From the NCBI GenBank assembly GCA_026225115.1, contig JAMFSE010000098.1:1-61225 (forward strand): 61,225 bases of DNA. Reading direction: 5' to 3'. The position numbers and the translations under genes are program-made. Positions 16,626-26,401 of this stretch are shown here, piece by piece. Each line of letters starts with the position of its first letter. Positions within the stretch are counted from its first letter, which is position 1. The stretch is from Rhodovastum atsumiense (GTDB lineage: Bacteria > Pseudomonadota > Alphaproteobacteria > Acetobacterales > Acetobacteraceae). The notes below the pieces were generated by a model, which saw nothing but the letters and a program-made list of their open reading frames with translations, was not told where the DNA came from and did not search any database.

Positions 16626-18464
16626 ATGGCGCTACCGCCAAATTTTCTGGATGAGCTACGCGCCCGCACGCCGCTGCAGGCGCTGATCGGCCGCAGCGTC
16701 CGGCTGACGCGCTCGGGCCGGGAATCCAAAGGCTGCTGTCCGTTCCATGGCGAGAAGACACCGTCTTTCTATGTATATGACGATCACTTCCATTGCTTCG
16801 GCTGCGGCGAGCACGGGGACGCCATCACTTTCGTCATGAAATCGCAGGGCGCCGGCTTCATGGAGGCGGTTGAAAGCCTGGCTGCCGAGGCCGGGCTGGA
16901 GGTTCCGAAAGCCAGCCCTGCGGAGGCCGAACGCGAGGCCAGGCGCGCCAGCATCCATGAGGTGCTGCAGGCGGCGGCGAAAACCTATCAGGACTGGCTG
17001 TTCGCACCGGGGGGCGCAGGAGCGCTGAGCTACCTCCGAGAACGGGGACTATCGGAAGCGACCATCAAAAAATTCGGACTGGGCTGGTCCGGCGAGGGCA
17101 GGGGCGCACTCGCCGCGGCCGTTGCCCGCCAAAACATACAGACGGACCAGCTGATTGAGGCCGGGCTGATGAAGCAAAGCGAAGCCGGCCGAGGCCCGGT
17201 CGACATGTTCTTCTCGCGCGTCATGTTTCCGATCCAGGACCGCCGCGGCGCCATCACCAGTTTTTCCGGCCGAATTCTCGGCGACGGCCAGCCTAAATAC
17301 GTCAACGGCCCGGAAACCCCGGCATTTTCCAAACGCCGCTCGCTGTTTGGCGTCCATTTCGCCCGCGAGGCGGTGCGCAAGGGCGAGGCATTGATCATCG
17401 TCGAAGGCCAGATGGACGTGATCGCGCTGTCGCAAGCAGGATTTGGCGGCGCGGTCGCGCCGTTGGGCACTGCACTGACCGAGGAGCAACTCGCGGAAAT
17501 CTGGAATCTCAGCCCGGAACCGGTGATCTGCTTCGATGCCGACAAAGCCGGCCGGAAAGCCGCCATGCGGGCGGTCGATCTGGCGCTGGCGGGGCTGGCG
17601 CCGGACCGTTCGCTCCGATTTTTGCGCCTGCCGGATGGCCAGGACCCCGATAGCCTGGTCCGGGCGCAAGGGCCGGCCGGGTTTCAGGCACAACTGGGCG
17701 ATGCGGCGCCGCTCTCGTCGGTATTGTTCGACATGCTCGCCGAAGGGGCGATCCGCGAAACGCCGGAGGGCCGCGCGGCGCTTCGGAAAAAACTGATGGA
17801 AATCGCTGACCGCATCACGGACAAATCGCTTGCCGGCGAATACCGGGCCATGCTGCTGGACCGGTTTTTTGCCGAACGCCGCAGCCCATCGGGGAAGGGC
17901 GGAGCCTCACAGCGAAATGGCGGTTTTGCCGGTCGCGCTCCGAATGCAGCGGCAAAACCCGCGATGCGCCCGGTCCGGGTCCCAATTGATCCAGCCAGCG
18001 CCGATATTGAGCGCGGCCGTATCCTGACCGCTATCCTAATCAATCACCCGACCTTGCTGCCGGATGTCGAGGAAGCCTTCGCGCTGATCGATCTGCCGCC
18101 GGCTTATGAACGCCTGCGCAACGCTTTCGCAAAGTTTCATGACAGCAATGTCACTCTTGACTCACCCGGCCTGCTCAACCACTTAGACGAATCCGGGTTG
18201 ATGGCTGTCGCTGGCCAGGTTCTGGCGATGTCTCCCCTACCGGCCTGTGCCGCTCCGGCGGCGACTTTGGCGGAAGCAGCGAATGGGTGGTGGGAGATGT
18301 TCGGTCTGATGAGAGCAAGCCGCAATAGACTGCGCGAGCAACGCGACGAACAGCAGCGCAGCTACCTCGAAAACCCGGCCGACCCCGTCGCGGTCGAAAA
18401 ACTGATCAAACTGAACGCCGCCCTATCCCGGGCCGAGCGGGCGGAACGGGATGCAGACGGCTAA
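16626..18464 (+). CDS. dnaG: DNA primase
   Basis: 612 aa primase that lays down RNA primers at the replication fork. The N-terminal CHC2 zinc finger has C38, H41, C57 and C60 (CCPFHGEKTPSF...HCFGCGEHGD). The catalytic core contains the Toprim motif IIVEGQMDVIALSQAGF and FDADKAGRKAA. The C-terminal ~150 residues form the DnaB-interacting domain. The ATG at 16626 gives the standard start (ALPPNFLDELRARTPL); the open frame continues upstream into the short repeat with no similarity to primase. Followed by rpoD, the macromolecular-synthesis order seen widely in bacteria (here with yqeY rather than rpsU in front). Confidence 0.96.
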   Translation: MALPPNFLDELRARTPLQALIGRSVRLTRSGRESKGCCPFHGEKTPSFYVYDDHFHCFGCGEHGDAITFVMKSQGAGFMEAVESLAAEAGLEVPKASPAEAEREARRASIHEVLQAAAKTYQDWLFAPGGAGALSYLRERGLSEATIKKFGLGWSGEGRGALAAAVARQNIQTDQLIEAGLMKQSEAGRGPVDMFFSRVMFPIQDRRGAITSFSGRILGDGQPKYVNGPETPAFSKRRSLFGVHFAREAVRKGEALIIVEGQMDVIALSQAGFGGAVAPLGTALTEEQLAEIWNLSPEPVICFDADKAGRKAAMRAVDLALAGLAPDRSLRFLRLPDGQDPDSLVRAQGPAGFQAQLGDAAPLSSVLFDMLAEGAIRETPEGRAALRKKLMEIADRITDKSLAGEYRAMLLDRFFAERRSPSGKGGASQRNGGFAGRAPNAAAKPAMRPVRVPIDPASADIERGRILTAILINHPTLLPDVEEAFALIDLPPAYERLRNAFAKFHDSNVTLDSPGLLNHLDESGLMAVAGQVLAMSPLPACAAPAATLAEAANGWWEMFGLMRASRNRLREQRDEQQRSYLENPADPVAVEKLIKLNAALSRAERAERDADG

Positions 18465-18552
18465 TAAATTCGTACTGTAAACCTCGTTCAGCCGCCCCAT
18501 TTTCTGATAATCACTAGAATTAAGTTCTAAATTCCCGGAGTATCGCCAAATC

Positions 18553-20463
<1,911 letters not shown>

Positions 20464-20467
20464 CCAT

Positions 20468-21061
20468 ATGCTGGACTACGCCCGCATTCCCGCTGGCGAG
20501 CCGGCCGACCGTGTGGCCGTGATGGTGACGTTCATGCACATGGCGGTGCCATCGCCGCGCCTGCCGGTACAATTTCCGGAGGACGGCATCCTGGCGCGGC
20601 AAAAACTATCGGTCGCCGCCTATCGGCAACTCTATCATGAAGTCGGCGCCCCCTGGCTGTGGTGGCTGCGCGAGGTGATGCCCGATACGATGCTGGCGCG
20701 GCATCTCGCATCGCCGTTGGTCTCCACCCATGTGCTTAGCGTCGACGGCAAGGCTGCAGGGTTCTTCGAGCTGGAACGCAGCAACTGGCCGGACGTCAAT
20801 CTCAATTACTTGGGCCTGGTTCCGGAGATGATCGGCCGCGGCTTTGGAATGAAGCTGCTGCGCGCGGCGATCAACGAGGTGTCGCTGATCAGGGACCCCG
20901 GTCCGGCGCGGCGGCTGACCGTAAACACCTGTACCGCCGACCATCCGCGCGCGCTGCCGAATTATCTGGCGGCTGGATTTGTGGAAATCCGCCGGCTTCG
21001 TGAGGTCTGGGACATCCCGCGGCGCCTCGGGCTGCGGATTCCGGATCATTTGCGCGCGTGA
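20468..21061 (+). CDS. GNAT-family N-acetyltransferase
   Basis: 197 aa acetyltransferase. The acetyl-CoA-binding motif A is visible as LNYLGLVPEMIGRGFGMKLLRAAI (about 116-139), and motif B as TVNTCTADHPRALPNYLAAGFVEIRR. The N-terminal half is not recognisable beyond the fold. The acceptor substrate is unknown. It starts 4 bp after the rpoD stop and its own stop overlaps the next gene as GTGA, so it is probably transcribed with rpoD and the pseudouridine synthase. Confidence 0.82.
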   Translation: MLDYARIPAGEPADRVAVMVTFMHMAVPSPRLPVQFPEDGILARQKLSVAAYRQLYHEVGAPWLWWLREVMPDTMLARHLASPLVSTHVLSVDGKAAGFFELERSNWPDVNLNYLGLVPEMIGRGFGMKLLRAAINEVSLIRDPGPARRLTVNTCTADHPRALPNYLAAGFVEIRRLREVWDIPRRLGLRIPDHLRA

Positions 21062-21714
21062 CCGCGCCTGAAATTCTGTTCTCGGATCATCGGTTCATCG
21101 TCATCAACAAGCCCGCCGGACTGCCGGTCCACGCAACCCGGGCCGGCGGACCGAATGTCGAGGATTTCTTCCCCGCTTTTACAAAAACCAAATCCGGCCC
21201 CTGGCTGGCCCACCGGCTCGACCGTGATACTGCTGGCTGTCTTGTTATCGCATTGAAAAAATCGGCACTGATTGCGGCGCAGGTCCTGTTTGCCAATGGC
21301 GGTGTATCGAAAACCTATTGGGCCCTGGTCAGCGGTACTCCCGGCGAATCCGCGGGCGAGATCGACCTACCGCTCGCGAAGGTGACCAGCGGCAAAAGCT
21401 GGAAAATGGCCCCTGAGGCGGGCGCGCCGGCCGCTTCCACAAGCTGGCGGCTGCTTGGCTCCGCGCCAAAATGCTCCTGGCTGGAACTGCATCCACATAC
21501 CGGCCGCACCCATCAGATTCGCGCCCATTGCGCGGCGATCGGCCATCCGATTATCGGCGATCCGGTCTATGGCGGCGGCAAAGGCGCGCTTAGCCTGCTG
21601 GCGCGCGCGATTTGCCTGCCCCTGGAGCCGCCGGTTGATGCGATCGCGCCGGTGCCACCCCATATGCTACAAGGTCTGCAGAATTGCGGCTGGATGGTAG
21701 ATGCTGAGAAGTGA
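21058..21714 (+). CDS. RluA-family pseudouridine synthase
   Basis: 218 aa enzyme that isomerises uridine in RNA. The catalytic signature AHRLDRDTAGCLV places the nucleophilic aspartate at D55. NKPAGLPVHATR (17-28) and ELHPHTGRTHQIRAHCAAIGHPIIGDPVYGGG are further RluA-family motifs. There is no N-terminal S4 domain, so it is closer to RluA/TruC-like single-domain enzymes than to RluC/RluD. The target (tRNA or rRNA) cannot be assigned. The GTG start overlaps the upstream stop codon as GTGA; its 3' end overlaps the DUF3553 gene by 14 bp. Confidence 0.9.
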   Translation: MTAPEILFSDHRFIVINKPAGLPVHATRAGGPNVEDFFPAFTKTKSGPWLAHRLDRDTAGCLVIALKKSALIAAQVLFANGGVSKTYWALVSGTPGESAGEIDLPLAKVTSGKSWKMAPEAGAPAASTSWRLLGSAPKCSWLELHPHTGRTHQIRAHCAAIGHPIIGDPVYGGGKGALSLLARAICLPLEPPVDAIAPVPPHMLQGLQNCGWMVDAEK

Positions 21715-21895
21715 ATTCGAACCGGGCGTTTATGTACGCCACCCCAAAAGACCGGAATGGGGCCTGGGCCAGGTGCAATCGGCTATCGGCGAGCGTGTCA
21801 CCGTGATGTTCGAACACGCCGGCAAAATACTGATCAACACCGCTGAGGTGACCCTGGACTGGGCTGACACAACCCCGGATGGTTCGAATGATTGA
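21701..21895 (+). CDS. DUF3553 domain-containing small protein
   Basis: 64 aa protein whose core [43 protein letters not shown] matches the DUF3553 family as I know it, a small SH3-like beta domain resembling the C-terminal region of some helicases. Function unknown. It overlaps the pseudouridine synthase gene by 14 bp at its start and moaA by 8 bp at its stop (ATGATTGA), so three genes are interlocked and probably translationally coupled. The small size does not weaken the call, because the domain is complete. Confidence 0.85.
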   Translation: MLRSEFEPGVYVRHPKRPEWGLGQVQSAIGERVTVMFEHAGKILINTAEVTLDWADTTPDGSND

Positions 21896-22874
21896 CCCGT
21901 TTGGCCGCGCCATCACCTATCTACGGGTCTCGGTCACCGATCGTTGCGATTTTCGCTGCGTCTATTGCATGTCCGAGGACATGGTTTTCATGCCGAAGAG
22001 GGACCTGCTTTCGCTGGAAGAGCTGGACCGGGTCTGTGCCGCCTTCATCCGCCAGGGCATCACCAAACTGCGGCTGACCGGCGGCGAACCGCTGGTGCGT
22101 CGCGATGTGATGTGGCTGATCCGCAAGCTCGGCTCCAGGCTGGGGCAGGGGCTGGAGGAGCTGACGATCACCACGAACGGCAGTCAGCTTGCGCGTTTTG
22201 CCGAGGATCTGGCCACCGCCGGCGTGAAGCGCATCAATGTCAGTATCGACACGCTCGATGCGGATAAATTCGCGCAAATCACGCGCTGGGGAAAACTGGA
22301 TGCGGTGCTTGCCGGCGTCATGGCCGCGAAGGCCGCCGGCTTGAGAATCAAGATCAACATGGTGGCGCTGAAGGGCGTCAACGAGGACGAAATCGACCGC
22401 ATGATCGAATATTGCGGCCGGCATCAATTCGATCTTTGCCTCATCGAAACCATGCCGATGGGCGAGATCGACGGCGATCGGATGGCGCAATATCTGCCGC
22501 TCTCTCTGGTGCGGGCGCGAATTGGCCAGAACTGGACGCTGAGCCCCAGTGCATACGCAACCGGCGGCCCGGCGCGCTATGTGGATATTGCGGAAACCGG
22601 GCAGCGTCTTGGTTTCATCACCCCGCTCACGCATAACTTCTGCGAAAGCTGCAACCGCGTACGCCTGACCTGCACCGGCACGCTGTTCATGTGTCTGGGT
22701 CAGGAAGATGCTGCCGATCTGCGCGCCCCACTCCGGCGCAGTTCGGACGATGGCGCATTGGACGCGGCAATTGCGGAAGCCATTTCGCGCAAGCCCGAAG
22801 GACATGATTTCGTGATCGACCGGCGCCACAGCCGGCCTGCCGTGGCGCGGCACATGAGTGTTACCGGCGGCTAG
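21888..22874 (+). CDS. moaA: GTP 3',8-cyclase MoaA
   Basis: About 328 aa radical-SAM enzyme for the first step of molybdenum cofactor synthesis. The N-terminal cluster motif is [10 protein letters not shown] (CxxxCxxC). The C-terminal second Fe-S cluster is in [21 protein letters not shown], and the protein ends with the functionally important GG dipeptide (SVTGG). [14 protein letters not shown] is the SAM-binding GGEP region. The ATG at 21888 gives the typical [20 protein letters not shown] start; another ATG at 21879 would add three residues. It is the only molybdopterin gene in view, so the rest of the pathway must lie elsewhere. Confidence 0.94.
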   Translation: MIDPFGRAITYLRVSVTDRCDFRCVYCMSEDMVFMPKRDLLSLEELDRVCAAFIRQGITKLRLTGGEPLVRRDVMWLIRKLGSRLGQGLEELTITTNGSQLARFAEDLATAGVKRINVSIDTLDADKFAQITRWGKLDAVLAGVMAAKAAGLRIKINMVALKGVNEDEIDRMIEYCGRHQFDLCLIETMPMGEIDGDRMAQYLPLSLVRARIGQNWTLSPSAYATGGPARYVDIAETGQRLGFITPLTHNFCESCNRVRLTCTGTLFMCLGQEDAADLRAPLRRSSDDGALDAAIAEAISRKPEGHDFVIDRRHSRPAVARHMSVTGG

Positions 22875-22876
22875 AC

Positions 22877-23554
22877 CTAGGCTTCATAATTGGCGAGAAA
22901 CATATCCACGACGCAATGGATTCGCGTGATCAATGCGGCCTTAGTGGGAACCTGCCGGAATCCGACCAAGGTGCTAAGCTGAAATTCGCCCAGCGCCATT
23001 CCGTAAAGTATGGCGCCCATTTCCTTGATCTGTGTTACCTCAATGTAATCCGGAGGGCCAATTTTTGAGAGCCAGTGCTCCAGAATGGCCTTGGTTTTCG
23101 TCACGCGTTTCTGCTGAAAAATCGTGCCGAATTTGTCGTTATGGGTATAGGCGGCCATAATCAGCCTGGTGCCCGCAATTCGTTCGGGCGCCAGCATGAA
23201 CTGGCTGATGGAGAGCAGCACATGGATCAGGCTTTCCCGGATCGTCCAATCATCTGGCATCGGTGGGATCACCAGCCTTCCGGCATGATGCGCCATCGTC
23301 GCCATGAAAAGATCTGACTTCGAATTAAATAACTTATAAACCGTTTTCTTTGACATTCCGGCGGCACTCGCGACATCGTTCATGGTCGCGTCGTGATAGT
23401 TTTTTTCCAGGAATATTTTTTCCGCAAATTGAACCAGCTGTAGCTTTTTTTTCGCATCGGACAACTCGGCCGGCGCCGGCGCTAACAGTGCGGCCGCGCG
23501 TTTGGCGGTACCGCCGCGGTGCTTCACTGTGTTCATTTCAGCGGCCATAGCCAT
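22877..23554 (-). CDS. TetR-family regulator of the RND pump
   Basis: About 225 aa. The TetR DNA-binding helix-turn-helix is AEKIFLEKNYHDATMNDVASAAGMSKKTVYKLFNSKSDLF (about residues 47-86). The C-terminal ~130 residues are the ligand-binding/dimer domain, of AefR-like type. Candidate ATGs lie at 23554, 23548 and 23536; a TTG at 23584 would put the start inside the palindromic operator and is rejected. Divergent from the three-gene RND operon, so it most likely represses that operon and itself through the 18-bp palindrome between them. The inducer is unknown. Confidence 0.87.
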   Translation of the reverse strand: MAMAAEMNTVKHRGGTAKRAAALLAPAPAELSDAKKKLQLVQFAEKIFLEKNYHDATMNDVASAAGMSKKTVYKLFNSKSDLFMATMAHHAGRLVIPPMPDDWTIRESLIHVLLSISQFMLAPERIAGTRLIMAAYTHNDKFGTIFQQKRVTKTKAILEHWLSKIGPPDYIEVTQIKEMGAILYGMALGEFQLSTLVGFRQVPTKAALITRIHCVVDMFLANYEA

Positions 23555-23572
23555 CGCCAATATCAGGCTTTC

Positions 23573-23590
23573 GGAAACTTGCAAGTTTCC
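23573..23590. promoter_or_regulatory. Perfect 18-bp palindrome, candidate TetR operator
   Basis: GGAAACTTGCAAGTTTCC is perfectly self-complementary. It lies 18 bp upstream of the chosen regulator start and 71 bp upstream of the RND outer-membrane gene, the classic position for an operator shared by a TetR repressor and its divergent target operon. Confidence 0.7.
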
Positions 23591-23626
23591 TGGCGCGAGC
23601 CCGGGCGTTTCGGATCTGTCGGCTGC

Positions 23627-23655
23627 TTGACGGACCCGGCAATCCCCGTTAGTCG
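23627..23655 (+). promoter_or_regulatory. Possible promoter of the RND operon
   Basis: TTGACG, a 17-bp spacer, then TAGTCG. The -35 is good and the -10 poor. Transcription would begin at or next to the ATG at 23662, implying a leaderless or nearly leaderless transcript, which fits the absence of a clear ribosome-binding site there. The real promoter may lie elsewhere. Confidence 0.35.
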
Positions 23656-23661
23656 AAGCCT

Positions 23662-25182
23662 ATGAAACCATCGGGTTTCCACTTTAGAGTTCCGGCATTG
23701 TTGCTGTGCTCGGGCCTCGCCGGTTGTGCTGTGGGTCCCGATTACCATCAACCCTCCGCCCCAGGCGTTTCTGGATATACGGCAAGCCCGTTACCCGGAA
23801 CCACGCGCGCGGCGGATGGCGTTTCACAGCAATTCGTAACCGGCGAGGATATTTCCGGCGATTGGTGGACGTTATTTCGCTCTCCAGAACTGAACAGCCT
23901 GATCAACACCGCGCTACAAAATAACCCGAATTTGCTGGCCGCCCAGAATTCACTGCTGGAAGCGGAGGAAAATGTGCGGGCCGAGCAGGGTGCATTTTTC
24001 CCCAGCCTGTCAGGCAATTTTCAGGCCGAGCGGCAAAAGCCCTCATCGGCCGAGCTCGCCACCGCCGGCGGCAGCCTGACCAATGTCGGGCCGGTCAATG
24101 TTCCGCCGTTCAGTCTGTACAATGCCAGTGTCAGCGTCTCCTATAGCCCGGATGTCTTCGGGCTAACGCGGCGACAGGTGGAGAGCCTGCAGGCGCAGGC
24201 CGATTATCAGCGCTACGAGCTGGAAGCCGCCTATCTGACTCTGACGTCGAATATCGTCACCGCCGCGGTTGCCGAAGCCTCATTGAACGCGCAGATCGCG
24301 GCGACCAAACAGATCATCGCCATCGATCAGTCGCAGCTGGATATTCTCAACAAGCAATTTTCTTACGGCGGCGTCGCGATGGCCGATGTGCTGAGCGAGC
24401 AGGCGGCGCTGGCGAGTGCCACGGCGACTCTCCCGCCGCTGGAATCCCAGCTGGCGCAGGAGCGCAACCAGCTGGCCGATTATGTCGGCACCTACCCAGC
24501 CAATTTTCACGTTGAGGATTTCACGCTTGCATCGTTGAATTTGCCGGGCTCGGTGCCGGTGAGCGTACCTTCCGCGCTGGTCAACCAGCGGCCCGATATC
24601 CAAGCCGCGGCCGCGCAATTGCACGAGGCTTCCGCCAATGTCGGCGTGGCGACCGCGAACATGCTGCCGCAGATCGAGCTTAGCGCGAATGTAGGACAGG
24701 AAGCGCTGCAGATGGGCAAGCTGTTCACATCCGAGAACATGCTTTGGAGTCTGGTGGCCGGCATTACCCAGCCGATTTTTGAGGGCGGAACGTTGAACGC
24801 CAAACGCAAGGCGTCGATTGCGGCGTTGCGGGCCGCCGGCGCGCAATATCAGGTGACCGTGCTCGCAGCATTCCAGAATGTTGCAAACGCGTTGCAGGCC
24901 TTGCAGTTCGACGCCGATACGCTGGCGGCGAATCAGCTGGCGGCACAGACATCGGCGCATAGCCTGCAGGTGACGCAAAGCCAGGTACAGCTGGGCGGCC
25001 AGCCATTCACCGCCGTATTGACGGCGCAGAGCACGTATCAGAACGCCGTCATCGCCGAGGTCAGGGCGGAGGCGTCGCGGCTTGCGGATACCGCGGCGCT
25101 CTATCAGGCGCTGGGTGGCGGCTGGTGGCATCGTGACGATGCAGCTATTGCATCAAATCCCTGCTGTGGTCTCATTCCATGA
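23662..25182 (+). CDS. RND efflux outer-membrane lipoprotein (NodT/OprM type)
   Basis: 506 aa outer-membrane channel of the tripartite pump. The signal peptide ends in the lipobox LAGC (19-22), so C22 should be lipidated. The mature protein starts AVGPDYHQPSAPG, the usual GPDY motif of this family. Two repeated TolC-type halves follow, rich in Gln/Ala helices (NLLAAQNSLLEAEENVRAEQGAFFPSL in the first, QVTVLAAFQNVANALQALQFDADTLAANQ in the second). First gene of the operon, followed by adaptor and permease genes. Placing the outer-membrane gene first is less common than last, but seen in several alphaproteobacterial pumps. Confidence 0.92.
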   Translation: MKPSGFHFRVPALLLCSGLAGCAVGPDYHQPSAPGVSGYTASPLPGTTRAADGVSQQFVTGEDISGDWWTLFRSPELNSLINTALQNNPNLLAAQNSLLEAEENVRAEQGAFFPSLSGNFQAERQKPSSAELATAGGSLTNVGPVNVPPFSLYNASVSVSYSPDVFGLTRRQVESLQAQADYQRYELEAAYLTLTSNIVTAAVAEASLNAQIAATKQIIAIDQSQLDILNKQFSYGGVAMADVLSEQAALASATATLPPLESQLAQERNQLADYVGTYPANFHVEDFTLASLNLPGSVPVSVPSALVNQRPDIQAAAAQLHEASANVGVATANMLPQIELSANVGQEALQMGKLFTSENMLWSLVAGITQPIFEGGTLNAKRKASIAALRAAGAQYQVTVLAAFQNVANALQALQFDADTLAANQLAAQTSAHSLQVTQSQVQLGGQPFTAVLTAQSTYQNAVIAEVRAEASRLADTAALYQALGGGWWHRDDAAIASNPCCGLIP

Positions 25183-25211
25183 AATATAACCCCAAAGCCA
25201 GGTGGATTTAG

Positions 25212-26390
25212 ATGGCCGAAACGCGCGCTGATATCATATCGCCTCCAAAACGGCGTCCGAGGCCGATGCTGCGGCTGATCATCATGTTGGTTAGCGTCGG
25301 CATCCTGTTGTTTCTAATTTTTGGTTTCGGCGCTTTCAGAAGCATCATGATCGGCAGGTTCCTCGCCACGCTGTCGAACCCGCCGCAGACGGTTGCCACC
25401 ATCCAGGCGGAGACCGCGACATGGCAAGGCACGCTCAATTCGGTCGGCAGCGTGGTCGCCATCAACGGCGCCAACCTGTCCTCGCAGGTGGACGGCATTG
25501 TCGATACGATCGATTTCAAATCCGGCGATATGGTGCCGGCAGGCGCGCTGCTGCTGACGCTGCGCCCGGTGAACGACGCCGCCGTGCTGGCGCAGCTGCA
25601 GGCGACGGCGGCGCTGGATTTCATCAACTATCAGCGCGATCTCAAACAGTTCAAGGCCGACGCCGTTGCCCAGTCCACCGTCGATACCGATCGCGAGACA
25701 TTGGCGGCGGCCCAGGCCCAGATCCAGGCGCAGCAGGCGCTGATCGCCGAGAAGCAGATCAAGGCGCCGTTTGCCGGTACACTTGGCATCAGGCAGGTGA
25801 ACATCGGCCAATTCCTTGCCGCCGGCACGGAAATCGTCACGCTGCAGCAGCTCGATCCGTTGTTCGTGGATTTCTATTTGCCGCAGCAGGCGCTGGCGCA
25901 GATCGAGGTGGGACAGACGGTCAACGTCAATGTCGACGCGTTTGCGGATAAAACGTTCACCGGCGCGATCACGGCGATCAGCTCTGCGTTGGATACCGCC
26001 ACCCGGACCGTGCAGGTGCGCGCTACCATTGCCAATGACGGATTGCTGCTGCGGCCGGGCATGTTCGCCACGGTGAGTATCACGGTCGGTGAGCCGCAGC
26101 AGTTGATCACTTTGCCGCAGACCACAATCGCCTATAATTCCTACGGCGACACTGTGTATCTTGTGAAGCACGGCAAGGATTCGAAGGGCAAGGATCAGCT
26201 GACCGCCGAGCAGGTGTTCGTTACTTTGGGTGATACCAGGGGCGACCAGGTCTCGGTTCTGAAGGGCGTCGCGGCGGGCGATGAGGTGGTTACCGCAGGC
26301 CAGGTCAAGCTTAAAAACGACTCGATCGTGATAATCAATAATTCGATCCAGCCGCCCAACGAATCCAATCCAAACCCGCCAAATGAATAA
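25212..26390 (+). CDS. RND efflux periplasmic adaptor subunit
   Basis: 392 aa membrane-fusion protein. An N-terminal hydrophobic segment (about 18-45) anchors it in the inner membrane. A lipoyl half-motif (SSQVDGIVDTIDFKSGDMVPAGALLL), an alpha-hairpin, and the returning lipoyl half (QIKAPFAGTLGIRQVNIGQFLAAGTEIVTLQQLDPLFVDFYLP) follow, then beta-barrel and membrane-proximal domains. AGGTGGA lies 6 nt before the ATG. The C-terminus is Asn/Pro-rich (SIQPPNESNPNPPNE). It bridges the outer-membrane channel and the permease encoded on either side. Confidence 0.92.
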   Translation: MAETRADIISPPKRRPRPMLRLIIMLVSVGILLFLIFGFGAFRSIMIGRFLATLSNPPQTVATIQAETATWQGTLNSVGSVVAINGANLSSQVDGIVDTIDFKSGDMVPAGALLLTLRPVNDAAVLAQLQATAALDFINYQRDLKQFKADAVAQSTVDTDRETLAAAQAQIQAQQALIAEKQIKAPFAGTLGIRQVNIGQFLAAGTEIVTLQQLDPLFVDFYLPQQALAQIEVGQTVNVNVDAFADKTFTGAITAISSALDTATRTVQVRATIANDGLLLRPGMFATVSITVGEPQQLITLPQTTIAYNSYGDTVYLVKHGKDSKGKDQLTAEQVFVTLGDTRGDQVSVLKGVAAGDEVVTAGQVKLKNDSIVIINNSIQPPNESNPNPPNE

Positions 26391-26401
26391 GCAGCGCCTT
26401 C

